This document shows positions 17,090-26,406 of a stretch of DNA of 64,000 nucleotides, piece by piece. Under the pieces are notes generated by a model. The model did no database searches. It saw only the letters and a program-made list of their open reading frames with translations, and was not told the origin of the DNA. The DNA is from Pedobacter sp. MC2016-24. GTDB lineage: Bacteria > Bacteroidota > Bacteroidia > Sphingobacteriales > Sphingobacteriaceae. The translations under genes and the position numbers were made by a program. The DNA is taken from assembly GCF_015223055.1 (NCBI RefSeq), contig NZ_JADFBX010000005.1, positions 434,001-498,000 of the forward strand. The letters are read 5' to 3'. Position 1 is the first letter of the stretch. Each line of letters begins with the position of its first letter.

Positions 17090-18133
17090 TTACAATAGTT
17101 TAACCAGTTCATAAACCTGTGCTTTGCTATGCCAGCTGCTCAATACAATCCGATTCACAGGCTCACTTTTCGGTGTCGGATAAGGAAAAGAAGAGATGAG
17201 TACCTGCTTGGCTAAAAGCCTGTTGAACAAACCTGGCTCAAAGGATTGAAAAACCGGAAAATCAGGAAGAGAAATCCAATCTTTGTTGAGCTGCATCGCT
17301 AAAAAATAAATGAGTTCGTAAAGTGTGGTCAAAGCATTTTGGTAAATGTGTTCTGCATGCATAAAAGCATATAGCCCGGCAGCGGAGGGCGGTGAAGCCC
17401 CTAAAAATTCATTGCTCTCTTTTAAAGCCTGGATAAGTGCCTTGCTACCCAGTATGATCCCGGCATCCAGGCCCAAGGCTTTGGCCATAGAAGCTACCAC
17501 GACAACTTCCACATTGGTAGACCCGGCTAAATGACTGTAAACACCTTTTCCTCCGTTTAAAACACCAATCCCATGTGAATCATCGACCAGTAAAGTGACT
17601 TTTTTCCCTGATTTAAGGGCTGTCAGGAAAGAAAAATCATAACACTCCGGGTACAAATTGTTGATGGAATTGCTGACCAGGAGCCAATTGCATTCCGTAC
17701 CGATATTGATTTGCTCAAGCGCCATTTTGCTCCAGGTCGCAAAATCCAATTCGTTTGGAGCAGCTCCATCAATCCATAAAGATGGATGGGTTTGTGGCGC
17801 ATATAAAATTGCTTTTCCTACCGAAAGATTTCTGACGGCCAGTTGTGCAGCCAGGTACCCGCTGGAGGTAATTAAAGTGTCATCAGATCCAAAATAATTG
17901 CCAGCATAAGCTTCTGCATCATTATAAATCCCCAATTGGATGTTATTTCCTCTACTGGTGCCATTGTTCAAACCAAAGCGATTGATCCCTTCGAGGTAAT
18001 GAGCGGCGAATGCTTTATCCTGAGGGATCCCGAGATAAGCAGTTCCTCCAAAATATAAATATGATTGGCCATCCAGATCAATATGCGCATTTAAGGGTCT
18101 TTGAAGCTGTTTAAACGGTGTCATGTTGTACAT
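17090..18133 (-). CDS. PLP-dependent aminotransferase / 2-oxoamine synthase-like protein
   Basis: A 347-residue fold-type I PLP enzyme resembling 8-amino-7-oxononanoate synthase (BioF) and Kbl. It has FGGTAYLGIP at the N-terminus, TSRGNN, SSGYLA, the PLP-ring-binding DDSHGIG, and the Schiff-base lysine in ASMAKALG. It is about 40 residues shorter than typical BioF. The usual third segment is weak, so the substrate cannot be read. Its start overlaps the stop of the upstream carboxypeptidase gene by one base (TAATG), which ties it to peptidoglycan peptide processing rather than biotin synthesis. An ATG nine bases further in (18124) is an alternative start. Confidence 0.8.
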   Translation of the reverse strand: MYNMTPFKQLQRPLNAHIDLDGQSYLYFGGTAYLGIPQDKAFAAHYLEGINRFGLNNGTSRGNNIQLGIYNDAEAYAGNYFGSDDTLITSSGYLAAQLAVRNLSVGKAILYAPQTHPSLWIDGAAPNELDFATWSKMALEQINIGTECNWLLVSNSINNLYPECYDFSFLTALKSGKKVTLLVDDSHGIGVLNGGKGVYSHLAGSTNVEVVVVASMAKALGLDAGIILGSKALIQALKESNEFLGASPPSAAGLYAFMHAEHIYQNALTTLYELIYFLAMQLNKDWISLPDFPVFQSFEPGLFNRLLAKQVLISSFPYPTPKSEPVNRIVLSSWHSKAQVYELVKLL

Positions 18134-19452
18134 TAGAAATGATCATGAATATAAGTCATCACCCGGGCCATTTCCTGACGTACATCAGCAGTCTGTATGA
18201 CGAAATTGTTGTTCATAAAGGAATAAATATAGGTTTTTCCTTTTTTTGTGACGACATACCCGCTTTGGTTGTGATTATTGGACAAGGTGCCGGTTTTAGC
18301 GAATATAAAAGGTTGATCTGTTTTCGGATAGGCGTTTTTTAGGGTTCCGCGGTTACCTCCTGCAGGTAGCATGGCATATAATCTTTCCGTATTATTTACT
18401 GTTGTATAGATCTTTTCGAGTAGTTTAACTAGGGTTCTGGGCGTAAACAGGTTACCCCTTGACAATCCGGAGCCATCAACCCAACGCGGGGCATCGGGCA
18501 AATCGGACAGTTCGTTTTTAAGGATGGTTGCAATGGCTTGCGTTGAATTTAAGGATTCCAGGCCCAATTGATTGGCATAAACAAGAAGCAATTGCTCTGC
18601 AATAAAGTTATCACTAGGCAATAACATGGCTTTAAATACGGAGTCGGACTTCATGTTGTAAATGGTCTTGGCAGCTACAGGCATCTTTAGGTCAATGATG
18701 CTGACCGGCTTGCCCAGTGTATCACGTAAAATGGCCAATGTTATGGCCGGATTGGTTTTATAAGGGATTTCCTGGCTATAAAGATCCGGGATTACCTGGC
18801 TTGGGTAATGGAAGCTGTTTCGATCCAGATCCCGTTGAACCTTAAAGACTTTTGACGCGGAAAGACTGTCTCTAAACAGGCAGTCGTTAAATAACCGTGG
18901 TACCGCTTTCAAGCGCCCATGATCATTGCTCAAACTCAGTACATTGTTCATCAGCGGCAATTCCGTGATTTCGGCCTGGTAATCATCATTGTAGTCGTCC
19001 CATGCCCAGCCCTTGCCAAATAAAGCTCCCGTATATCTTACCGGCGCAAAGAATAACTTTTTATCGCTCGATTTCAAAAACTCAAAGGCTTTAAGCCCTT
19101 TCAGGCGGCTTTGTAAAAAGGAAGGGTCACCAGTTCCCCAGAAGATCAGAGAATCGCCCTTAATGACGTATCTTAAGGAAGGAACGGAATCTGGAATAAG
19201 CATTAAACCCGCATAAAAGGTAAAAAGTTTGGTATTGGAAGCTGGTGTAAAATAATGATCAGCCTCACTTTCAAAAATCATTTTTTTAGACGCTATGTCG
19301 TACAAAGCAAAGCCAGTATGGTATTGTTTGGCTGTTTTATTGGCTTCAAAAACCCGGCTAACCTGACGCTTCATGCGTTTCTGTGCCGAGCAACCTGCCA
19401 ACATTATAAATAAAGTAAAATATAAGCTTGTTTTGAGGATACTTTTAACCAT
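18133..19452 (-). CDS. dacB: D-alanyl-D-alanine carboxypeptidase/endopeptidase, PBP4 (S13) family lipoprotein
   Basis: A 439-residue penicillin-binding protein of the PBP4/DacB type. Signal peptide with lipobox LAGC (Cys21) predicts a lipoprotein. Active-site motifs are SNTK (Ser72, Lys75), SDN (LPSDNFIAEQ) and KTG (FAKTGTLSNN). Such enzymes trim D-Ala from muropeptides or cleave cross-links, releasing the alanine that neighbouring genes could use. It is coupled to the PLP enzyme gene downstream and is divergent from a retropepsin-like gene with a 28-base gap. Confidence 0.9.
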   Translation of the reverse strand: MVKSILKTSLYFTLFIMLAGCSAQKRMKRQVSRVFEANKTAKQYHTGFALYDIASKKMIFESEADHYFTPASNTKLFTFYAGLMLIPDSVPSLRYVIKGDSLIFWGTGDPSFLQSRLKGLKAFEFLKSSDKKLFFAPVRYTGALFGKGWAWDDYNDDYQAEITELPLMNNVLSLSNDHGRLKAVPRLFNDCLFRDSLSASKVFKVQRDLDRNSFHYPSQVIPDLYSQEIPYKTNPAITLAILRDTLGKPVSIIDLKMPVAAKTIYNMKSDSVFKAMLLPSDNFIAEQLLLVYANQLGLESLNSTQAIATILKNELSDLPDAPRWVDGSGLSRGNLFTPRTLVKLLEKIYTTVNNTERLYAMLPAGGNRGTLKNAYPKTDQPFIFAKTGTLSNNHNQSGYVVTKKGKTYIYSFMNNNFVIQTADVRQEMARVMTYIHDHF

Positions 19453-19480
19453 ACTGCTACTAATTTATTAAATTAGTTTA

Positions 19481-20734
19481 ATGAACGGGTTAATGTGGCT
19501 GATTAAATTAAGTAAAAGCTGGATTTTATGGGGCTTCCTGTTTATCCTGTTCTGCTATTTTAATCCCTGCCGGGCTCAGCAATTCTATTTTAAACCGGGT
19601 TTAAAGAAAGGTGCCATTAATTTTACCGAGATTAAAAACCTGGTGGTTATCCCCTTATACATAAATGACAAGGGCCCATTTAACTTCATTTTGGACACGG
19701 GGGTTGGCCCAATGATCATTACCGATCCAACTTTGATGGACAGTCTGGGCATCACTGCCTCGCGTTCCATTAAAATTACCGGATTGGGCAAGGGCGGCGA
19801 AATTGATGCTTACATTTCCAATGATGTTTCAGCCAGACTTGGACAGGCCAGGATCTCCGGAATTCCTACAGCCATTTTAAAAGAAGACATTTTCGGCTTA
19901 TCCAACTATCTGGGTATCCAAATCTATGGCTTATTGGGGTATTATTTTTTCAGGAGTTTTATTGTAGAAATAAATTACAGTCACCACAAGCTCCGTTTTA
20001 GCAGCCAGGACCGGAAAATGAAAATCGAAGGGGAAAAAATACCCATAGAATTATACAGCAATAAGCCATATGTTAGTTTGAGCTTGGAAAATCCCGGGCT
20101 GGGCAAACAGGATTTAAAAATGCTGATAGACAATGGTGCAAGTCATGCCATTTCTCTGGAACGCCTAGATGAAAAACCATTTCCCCTGAGCGGAAAAGTG
20201 ATTGAGGCAAATCTTGGCGTTGGGATGAGCGGACCGATTGGCGGAAATATTGGTCGTATTGAAATGCTCAAAATTGGCTCATTTACTTTAAGCCAGGTAT
20301 TGGCTTCTTATCCTTTATACGATGATGTAGCAGCCAAAGTATTGTTAAAAGACCGAAACGGAAACCTGGGCGCAGATATTCTGAGCAAATTTAATGTGGT
20401 ATTTGACTATGAAAAACTAAGTATGTATCTGCAGAAAAATAAGCGTTTTAAAAGACCTTTTGAGCATGATATGGCGGGTATTGAATTGTATGGTGAAAGC
20501 CATAAGGGACAGCATTATTTCATCAGCAGGATTGAAGCAGATTCGCCGGCAGAAAAAGCAGGACTGCAGGTAGATGATGAAATTATACAGATCAATTTTA
20601 TAGCTGCAGCCTCCTATCAACTGAATGACATTAATGCACTGTTCAGGTCGGCAGATGGAAAGCGGATGATTCTTTCCATATTTCGAAAAGGAGAGATCAT
20701 GGTTAAAATCTTTAGTTTAAAGCGCAGAATTTAG
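19481..20734 (+). CDS. Retropepsin-like aspartyl protease with C-terminal PDZ domain
   Basis: A 417-residue exported protein: a long hydrophobic N-terminal segment (about 5-32, signal peptide ending CRAQ), two retropepsin-like repeats and a PDZ domain. The first repeat has the catalytic FILDTGVGP motif; the second has LIDNGASHAI, where Thr/Ser of DTG/DSG is replaced by Asn. The PDZ domain (about 325-417) contains ADSPAEKAGLQVDDEI. Such aspartyl-protease/PDZ proteins are frequent in Bacteroidota; substrates are unknown. A second in-frame ATG (MWLIK, four codons in) is an equally possible start. Confidence 0.85.
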   Translation: MNGLMWLIKLSKSWILWGFLFILFCYFNPCRAQQFYFKPGLKKGAINFTEIKNLVVIPLYINDKGPFNFILDTGVGPMIITDPTLMDSLGITASRSIKITGLGKGGEIDAYISNDVSARLGQARISGIPTAILKEDIFGLSNYLGIQIYGLLGYYFFRSFIVEINYSHHKLRFSSQDRKMKIEGEKIPIELYSNKPYVSLSLENPGLGKQDLKMLIDNGASHAISLERLDEKPFPLSGKVIEANLGVGMSGPIGGNIGRIEMLKIGSFTLSQVLASYPLYDDVAAKVLLKDRNGNLGADILSKFNVVFDYEKLSMYLQKNKRFKRPFEHDMAGIELYGESHKGQHYFISRIEADSPAEKAGLQVDDEIIQINFIAAASYQLNDINALFRSADGKRMILSIFRKGEIMVKIFSLKRRI

Positions 20735-20774
20735 AAAGACATCTAATCCGAATCTTGTAACTTTGTAGCTGATT

Positions 20775-21716
20775 ATGAGGAGACCCAGTTACCTATTGGT
20801 ATGCATTGGCCTTGCGCTGCTGATGAATGCCTGTACAGAAAACACCGCTAAAAAGCAGGCTAAACCTGCAGGAAAACTAGCATTTGATTCCATTTTAGGC
20901 ATTCGTTACCAGGAAGTAAAGCGCCGTTTTAGTACTGGTTTATCTTTTAATGAACTGGGCTTTCAACAGGAGCCTTCCTGGATCATTGAATTCCAATCAA
21001 AGGATAGCATTAGGGCTTATAGCCCGCAGAAAGATCGGATGCAGAACTTTTACCTGCATTATGATCATGGAAATGTATATAATTTTGCGAAGGAATGGTT
21101 CAGGATCAAGAAAATCAGTAAAGACAGTTTACTTTTTCAACGCCTAAATCTAACGAAAAGGGAAATCTCAAAGGACATCCGGTCTGATGTGAACATCACC
21201 TATTATTCAGAAGATTACATCAAAAACAAGCTTAAGACCACTGCAGAAGCACTTAGAAAGCCAACGCGAGCAGACACAGCCTATATTAAAAAACTGGCTG
21301 CACGGTCTGACAGAAACCCTGGTAATGCAGACAGCGCTTTTGCGGGCCGCGCCCCGGTTGAATTTAGCACCCTGAGCGATATGATTAAGGTGAAAAAACT
21401 AAGTACCGTGGATAAACTGGTTGGCCGAACGGAGTCTTATGATTACCTTTTTCCGCGCTATAGAATAGACATTTCCAGGGCTTATGAAGATTTTGGTTAT
21501 GAATTTTCAGTGATTGTTGATGCGCATGGAAAAATGCACCTGGGTACATTTCATACCGATTTTCCGGAAAATCAGGAGCCCCGCCGAAAGACACTGAATG
21601 CCATTATCAATGTTTACCTGAGTAATCTGCTAAAAGTAACACCAGGGAAAACGCTGGAAATCCCTCATTCCAGCGAAATCAACCTGGTGGTTACAGGTCG
21701 AAAAGACAGTAAATAA
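20775..21716 (+). CDS. Lipoprotein of unknown function
   Basis: A 313-residue protein that I cannot assign. The N-terminus is a lipoprotein signal with Cys in LLMNACTEN (lipobox). The mature part is rich in Lys/Arg and Ser, with RTESYDYLFPRYRIDISRAYEDFGYEF and LGTFHTDFPENQEP as its most structured region (split motifs; C-terminal third). It lies 40 bases after the retropepsin-like gene, whose end contains an isolated perfect -7 box (TAACTTTG, 20760-20767) without a clear -33 box. It may belong to the same transcript. Confidence 0.7.
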   Translation: MRRPSYLLVCIGLALLMNACTENTAKKQAKPAGKLAFDSILGIRYQEVKRRFSTGLSFNELGFQQEPSWIIEFQSKDSIRAYSPQKDRMQNFYLHYDHGNVYNFAKEWFRIKKISKDSLLFQRLNLTKREISKDIRSDVNITYYSEDYIKNKLKTTAEALRKPTRADTAYIKKLAARSDRNPGNADSAFAGRAPVEFSTLSDMIKVKKLSTVDKLVGRTESYDYLFPRYRIDISRAYEDFGYEFSVIVDAHGKMHLGTFHTDFPENQEPRRKTLNAIINVYLSNLLKVTPGKTLEIPHSSEINLVVTGRKDSK

Positions 21717-21753
21717 GGGCTATTTTGTTTTATATTTATCAAAAAATGAAGCC

Positions 21754-21787
21754 TTTGCACTTTATAAAAAAATATTATGTACCTTGC
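21754..21787 (+). promoter_or_regulatory. Probable promoter of the cold-shock gene
   Basis: TTTG at 21754-21757 and TACCTTGC at 21780-21787 (one change from TAnnTTTG), spacer 22 bases. The spacer is somewhat long. It would give a leader of about 20 bases. Confidence 0.4.
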
Positions 21788-21813
21788 ACACTTAATTTAT
21801 AATAAATAATACA

Positions 21814-22005
21814 ATGCAAGAAGGAACAGTAAAATTTTTTAATGTAACTAAAGGTTTCGGATTCATTATCCCTGCAAACGGAGATAGCGAAATCTTTGTA
21901 CATTCAACAGGCCTTATCGACGAGATTCGTGAAAACGATAAAGTTGAGTATGACGTTGAAAGCGGCAAAAAAGGGTTGAATGCGATTAATGTTAAAGTAA
22001 TCTAG
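21814..22005 (+). CDS. Cold-shock domain protein
   Basis: A 63-residue single CSD (OB fold) that binds single-stranded RNA/DNA as an RNA chaperone. The RNP1-like motif KGFGFI (13-18) and RNP2-like EIFVHST (26-32) are intact, and the start MQEGTVKFFN is typical. It is monocistronic with its own promoter candidate and a strong terminator. Confidence 0.94.
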   Translation: MQEGTVKFFNVTKGFGFIIPANGDSEIFVHSTGLIDEIRENDKVEYDVESGKKGLNAINVKVI

Positions 22006-22029
22006 TCGATTAAAAACATAAATTGTACA

Positions 22030-22058
22030 GCATCGCGGATAACCCGCGATGCTTTTTT
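22030..22058 (+). terminator. Terminator of the cold-shock gene
   Basis: Nine-base GC-rich stem (22030-22038 with 22044-22052), five-base loop, followed by six T (22053-22058). Confidence 0.92.
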
Positions 22059-22128
22059 GTTTTATAAGGTCTTTTTTTAGGATATGCTGAACTAAATTCG
22101 GCAAGAATACCAGTTATTGCCGAATGCG

Positions 22129-22926
22129 TTATTTTCTGCTTTCAAGAACTTGGAACAGCAATTCAGGCTCATTTGTAGTAATGAAATCCACCTGGTTATC
22201 CAATAACCAATTCATCGTAGCTTCGTCATTGACGGTCCAGGCATTCATCGTTAGCCCCAGTGCCTTTGCTTTAGCAAACCATTCCCCTTTTTTATAAATG
22301 TGATAAGAATAATCAATACCATAGAAATGATCTTCTTTCATTTTTTCCGGTGTTTCATCCCCCTTCAGGTAAGCCACACGCGCATCTGGTTGCAGGGTCA
22401 GAATTCTTTTTAAAATGGGGTAACTAAAACTGATATAATCTACCCAGGCTTCGGCTTTCAAGCGTTTAACCATCGCCACGGTCTGCTCTGCAAGTACCAA
22501 ATCTGCTTCCGTACCAGCCTGACTGATTTTTATTTCCAGGATAAGCTTTGTGCCTTTCTGTTTAAGGCCGGTTTTTAGATATTTTTCAAGTGTAGGAATG
22601 GACTCGCCATTGGACATTTTCTTTCCCAGGAGCTCTTGATAACTGGATTTCTCGATCGGCAAACCTAAAAAATCAGCATCGTGGTTAACTACCAATACCC
22701 CATCCTTAGTTGCGTGTACGTCAAACTCAGCACCGTAGCAGCCTATTCTGATCGCTTCTTTCAGCGATGCAATCGAATTCTCCGGCAAGCTCTTGGCTTT
22801 CCAGGCTCCCCTATGGGCAATTACCTGATTTTTGTTCCAGTTTGTCCCGATTTTTGTTCCCATTTGTGCAAAAGAAGGTTTAAATGCCATGGCCAAAACG
22901 ACCATAAATAATGCAATCTGTTTCAT
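22129..22926 (-). CDS. Glycerophosphodiester phosphodiesterase, exported
   Basis: Hydrolyses glycerophosphodiesters to glycerol-3-phosphate and an alcohol. The 265 residues start with a signal peptide (about 1-20, ending SFAQ), placing it in the periplasm. GDPD motifs: AHRGAW (His38, Arg39), PENS (Glu49), EFDVHATKDG (metal Glu/Asp and catalytic His region) and NHD. The domain is complete and of usual length. It faces the cold-shock gene tail to tail and is divergent from the DUF4175 gene. Confidence 0.92.
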   Translation of the reverse strand: MKQIALFMVVLAMAFKPSFAQMGTKIGTNWNKNQVIAHRGAWKAKSLPENSIASLKEAIRIGCYGAEFDVHATKDGVLVVNHDADFLGLPIEKSSYQELLGKKMSNGESIPTLEKYLKTGLKQKGTKLILEIKISQAGTEADLVLAEQTVAMVKRLKAEAWVDYISFSYPILKRILTLQPDARVAYLKGDETPEKMKEDHFYGIDYSYHIYKKGEWFAKAKALGLTMNAWTVNDEATMNWLLDNQVDFITTNEPELLFQVLESRK

Positions 22927-23080
22927 TTAAGTTGTTATTAATCGGCTAAATTATATTTTAGTAAAATAAGCAAGCGCAGGTTAAAGTTAACAAATCGTTA
23001 CCATTATGCCTTTATTCATTACATTATAATTTATCTTTAATAGGGAACGTTTTCTATCTTTAGCTGCGTTAAATTTTTCT

Positions 23081-26000
23081 ATGAAAAGCAATTACGAACT
23101 TTTAATTTCCCGAATTAACGAGTTTATACAAAAGTTTTACCTCAATAAACTTTTGCGTGGCAGCATTTATGCAGCCGCATTATTGCTGGCATTATACCTG
23201 TTTCTGTTTACCCTCGTGTATTATACACAACCCGGACCAGGCTTGAAAACTGTTCTTTTCTTCGGTTTTTTGGCCGTTTCGGTCCTGCTTATAGCCTTCT
23301 TGATTGGCAAACCCGCGCTTGCTTATCTTAAATTGAGCAAACACCTCAGCGCTGAACAGGCCGCAACGATTATTGGTGATCATTTTATACCCATTAAGGA
23401 CAAACTGCTGAATACTTTACAGCTGAAAAGCATGGCAGACCAGTCGCAGGCCGACAATTCGCTAATTCTGGCGGGTATTGACCAGAAGATACTGGAATTG
23501 CGTCCCATTCCATTTACAAGTGCCATCAGGCTAACCGATAACCGGAAATACATCAAATACTTTCTGGCCCCGGCAGTGATTATCGCTTTAATAGGCATCC
23601 TATCTCCGGCTATTTTAAAGGAAGGAACCAGTAGTTTCATCCAATATAATAGACAGATCGAGCCGATTGCCCCTTTCAGTTTCAACTTATTAAACAAAAC
23701 ATTGAGGGTTACGCAGGGCGACGATATTGAATTAAATCTCAAGCTAAGCGGCAACGAAATCCCACAGGATGTATATGTTTCTGACGGACTGAATACGTAT
23801 AAACTGGATCAGGAAAGTAAGGTCAGGTTCAATTATACTTTTAAAAATTTACAAAAGGATCTGCGCCTGAGCTTTCAGGCTGGTGGTTTCAACTCAAGCC
23901 CCTTTCTGATAGAAGTAAAGCCAAGACCATCGATTGCCAAACTGAGTACGACACTCACTTATCCAGCTTATCTTAACAAAAAAAAGGAGGTCATCGTCAA
24001 TAGCGGCGACCTACTTGTTCCCGAAGGAACGCAGGTAAACTGGAACATGCAGACAGAAAATAGCGACGCCCTGATTTTCATTCTGAATGCAAGCCCCCAT
24101 TTGCTTAAGTCCTCCGACAATACCTTTAGTTTCAACCAGGTGATTAGCCAGTCTGGAAAATATAGCATTACCCCGCAAAACAGCTTTGTAAGTGGCAAAG
24201 ATGTGCTAAGCCACCAGATTAATGTGATTGTTGATGAATTCCCTGGTATCCATGTAACCATGACTACAGATTCGCTGAGCAGCAAAGCGCTTTATTTTTC
24301 AGGTAACATCAGCGATGATCATGGATTCAGCGCCCTAAAATTCCAGTTCAACCTGAAAGAAAATGGTAAACTGATTACCACGGTAAGTAAATCCATACCG
24401 GTAAAGAAAAATCAGCTGGAAAACTCTTTCTTCTTTTTCTGGGACCTTAAAGATGCACTGATTAAACCCGGACAGGTGGTTGAATACTACTTTGAGGTAT
24501 GGGATAATGATGGTTTTTATGGGCCTAAAGGGACAAAATCAACACTCCAGTTACTGGAAGTTCCAGGTCAGCAACAAGTGGCAGAAAAACTGGATCAAAG
24601 CAGTCAGGCTCTGAAGCAGCAAATGGAAAAAACCATAAAAATGGCTGGGCAAGTGGAAAAGGAAAGCAAGAAACTGGCTGAAACCTTACTGGATAAGAAA
24701 CAGCTTACTTTCGACGATAAAAAGCAGATCTCACAATTACTGGATAAACAGAAACAGTTGGAAAATGCCGTTCAGGAGCTTAAAAATCTCAATGAGAAAA
24801 ACACATTGCAAAAAGAAGAAAACAACACACTTAAACAGGAAATGGCTGAAAAACAGAAGCAGATAGACAATTTGTTTAAAAATGTTTTGAATGACCAAAC
24901 TAAAGCCCTTCTCGAGAAATTGCAAAAACTGATGGACCAGAACAATAAGGACCAGACCCAACAGGAGCTTTCTAAAATGCAAATGGATAATAAATCAGTA
25001 AAAAACGAGCTGGACCGGATTCTGGAGTTGTATAAGCAACTGGAATTTGAGCAGGGACTCAAAAACACGGTCGACAGACTCAAAGAACTGGCAAAGGAAC
25101 AGCAAAGTCAGGCTAAAAAGAGTTCATCGCCCCAGGCGCCTTTAAATGACTTAAAAAGCAAGCAGGAAGAATTGTCCCGGTCTTTCGATGAGATTAAAAA
25201 AGAAATGCAAAAGCTGGAGGAGAAAAACCAGCAGCTGGAGCGACCTAACCCTTACCAGAATCCGGAAAAAGAAAGTCAGAGTATCCAACAGCAGCAGAAA
25301 AACAGTGAAAATAAGCTGAACCAAAACGACAAGAAAGCGGCAGCAGCAGAACAACAGAAAGCCGCCGATAAAATGGAGGAACTGGCAAAAAAAATGGAAG
25401 AAATGCAGCAGGAATCGGCTGAAGCGGAAGATAAGGTGAATGCCCAGGAATTGCGCCAATTGCTGGAAAATCTATTGAAAATGTCTTTTGAGCAGGAAAA
25501 AGTGATGCTTGCGCTAAAACGGATCAGCAGTACAGATCCGCAGTATACCAGCAATGTACAGAAACAGCGATTGGTAAAAGACAACATGAAAACGATAGCA
25601 GACAGCCTCTATGCACTTAGCAAGCGTGTTTCGCAGATTGAAAGTACGGTCAATAGTGAAATGCAAAACATCAATTTCAATATAGATAAGAGTCTAGAAA
25701 ACCTGGAAGAACGGAATACCGGTGCTGCAAACCGTAACCAACAATATACCATGACGGCGATCAATAACCTTTCTTTAATGCTCAATGAGGCACTTGATCA
25801 GTTACAACAAATGAAAAAGAACAGTAAAGGCGGTGGAAAAGGCAAACAGAAACAAAGCATGAAACAGCTGGAGCAAATGCAGCAAAAGTTAAATGATGGG
25901 ATGGAAAAAGCCCGCCAGGAGATGCAAAAAAACGGAAATAAGGGTAGTGTACCGAAAGGTGCTATGTCTGAAGAGTTTGCAAAAATGGCCCAGCAACAAC

Positions 26001-26395
26001 AGATGATCCGGGAAGCGCTGCAAAAAATAAACAGGGAGGACAATAAAGACGGAAAAGGACCACTTGGCAATCTGAACCAGCTGGTAGAGGATATGAAAAA
26101 AACAGAATCGGAACTGGTGAACAAACGTATCGAACAGGAAAGCATGAAACGTCAAAAAGACCTGTTGACCAAATTACTGGATGCGGATAAGGCGCAGCGG
26201 CAGCAGGATCAGGATTCCAAACGGGAAAGTAAAGCGGGCAAGGACCTCCCTCCTTCTTATCCTAAAATGCTGGAAAAATTTAAAGCTTTGGAACGCGCTG
26301 AAACAGAATGGCTGCAAAAATTACCACCGAATCTGAACCTTTACTACAAAAATAAAATTACAGAATATTTTAAATTGCTAAATTCGGGCCAATAA
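23081..26395 (+). CDS. DUF4175 family membrane-anchored coiled-coil protein
   Basis: A very large (1104-residue) protein. Hydrophobic segments at about 29-48, 56-78 and 160-177 suggest membrane anchoring. A strand-rich region (about 190-490) contains NKTLRVTQGDDIELNLKLSG-type repeats (Ig-like). From about 495 to 1070 the sequence is dominated by Gln, Lys, Glu, Asn and Met in heptads, predicting extended coiled coil, with a basic/Gln tract near 920-960 (GGGKGKQKQSMKQ). This matches the DUF4175 family, known in Bacteroidota but without assigned function. It sits 11 bases upstream of ybeY; co-transcription is likely but no functional link is known. Confidence 0.85.
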   Translation: MKSNYELLISRINEFIQKFYLNKLLRGSIYAAALLLALYLFLFTLVYYTQPGPGLKTVLFFGFLAVSVLLIAFLIGKPALAYLKLSKHLSAEQAATIIGDHFIPIKDKLLNTLQLKSMADQSQADNSLILAGIDQKILELRPIPFTSAIRLTDNRKYIKYFLAPAVIIALIGILSPAILKEGTSSFIQYNRQIEPIAPFSFNLLNKTLRVTQGDDIELNLKLSGNEIPQDVYVSDGLNTYKLDQESKVRFNYTFKNLQKDLRLSFQAGGFNSSPFLIEVKPRPSIAKLSTTLTYPAYLNKKKEVIVNSGDLLVPEGTQVNWNMQTENSDALIFILNASPHLLKSSDNTFSFNQVISQSGKYSITPQNSFVSGKDVLSHQINVIVDEFPGIHVTMTTDSLSSKALYFSGNISDDHGFSALKFQFNLKENGKLITTVSKSIPVKKNQLENSFFFFWDLKDALIKPGQVVEYYFEVWDNDGFYGPKGTKSTLQLLEVPGQQQVAEKLDQSSQALKQQMEKTIKMAGQVEKESKKLAETLLDKKQLTFDDKKQISQLLDKQKQLENAVQELKNLNEKNTLQKEENNTLKQEMAEKQKQIDNLFKNVLNDQTKALLEKLQKLMDQNNKDQTQQELSKMQMDNKSVKNELDRILELYKQLEFEQGLKNTVDRLKELAKEQQSQAKKSSSPQAPLNDLKSKQEELSRSFDEIKKEMQKLEEKNQQLERPNPYQNPEKESQSIQQQQKNSENKLNQNDKKAAAAEQQKAADKMEELAKKMEEMQQESAEAEDKVNAQELRQLLENLLKMSFEQEKVMLALKRISSTDPQYTSNVQKQRLVKDNMKTIADSLYALSKRVSQIESTVNSEMQNINFNIDKSLENLEERNTGAANRNQQYTMTAINNLSLMLNEALDQLQQMKKNSKGGGKGKQKQSMKQLEQMQQKLNDGMEKARQEMQKNGNKGSVPKGAMSEEFAKMAQQQQMIREALQKINREDNKDGKGPLGNLNQLVEDMKKTESELVNKRIEQESMKRQKDLLTKLLDADKAQRQQDQDSKRESKAGKDLPPSYPKMLEKFKALERAETEWLQKLPPNLNLYYKNKITEYFKLLNSGQ

Positions 26396-26406
26396 TTTTA
26401 AGACCA

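Noticed and set aside
25276..25587. Several Ser/Cys/Phe-rich frames antisense to the DUF4175 gene
   Set aside because: They mirror the Lys/Gln/Glu-rich coiled coil of the true gene on the other strand.
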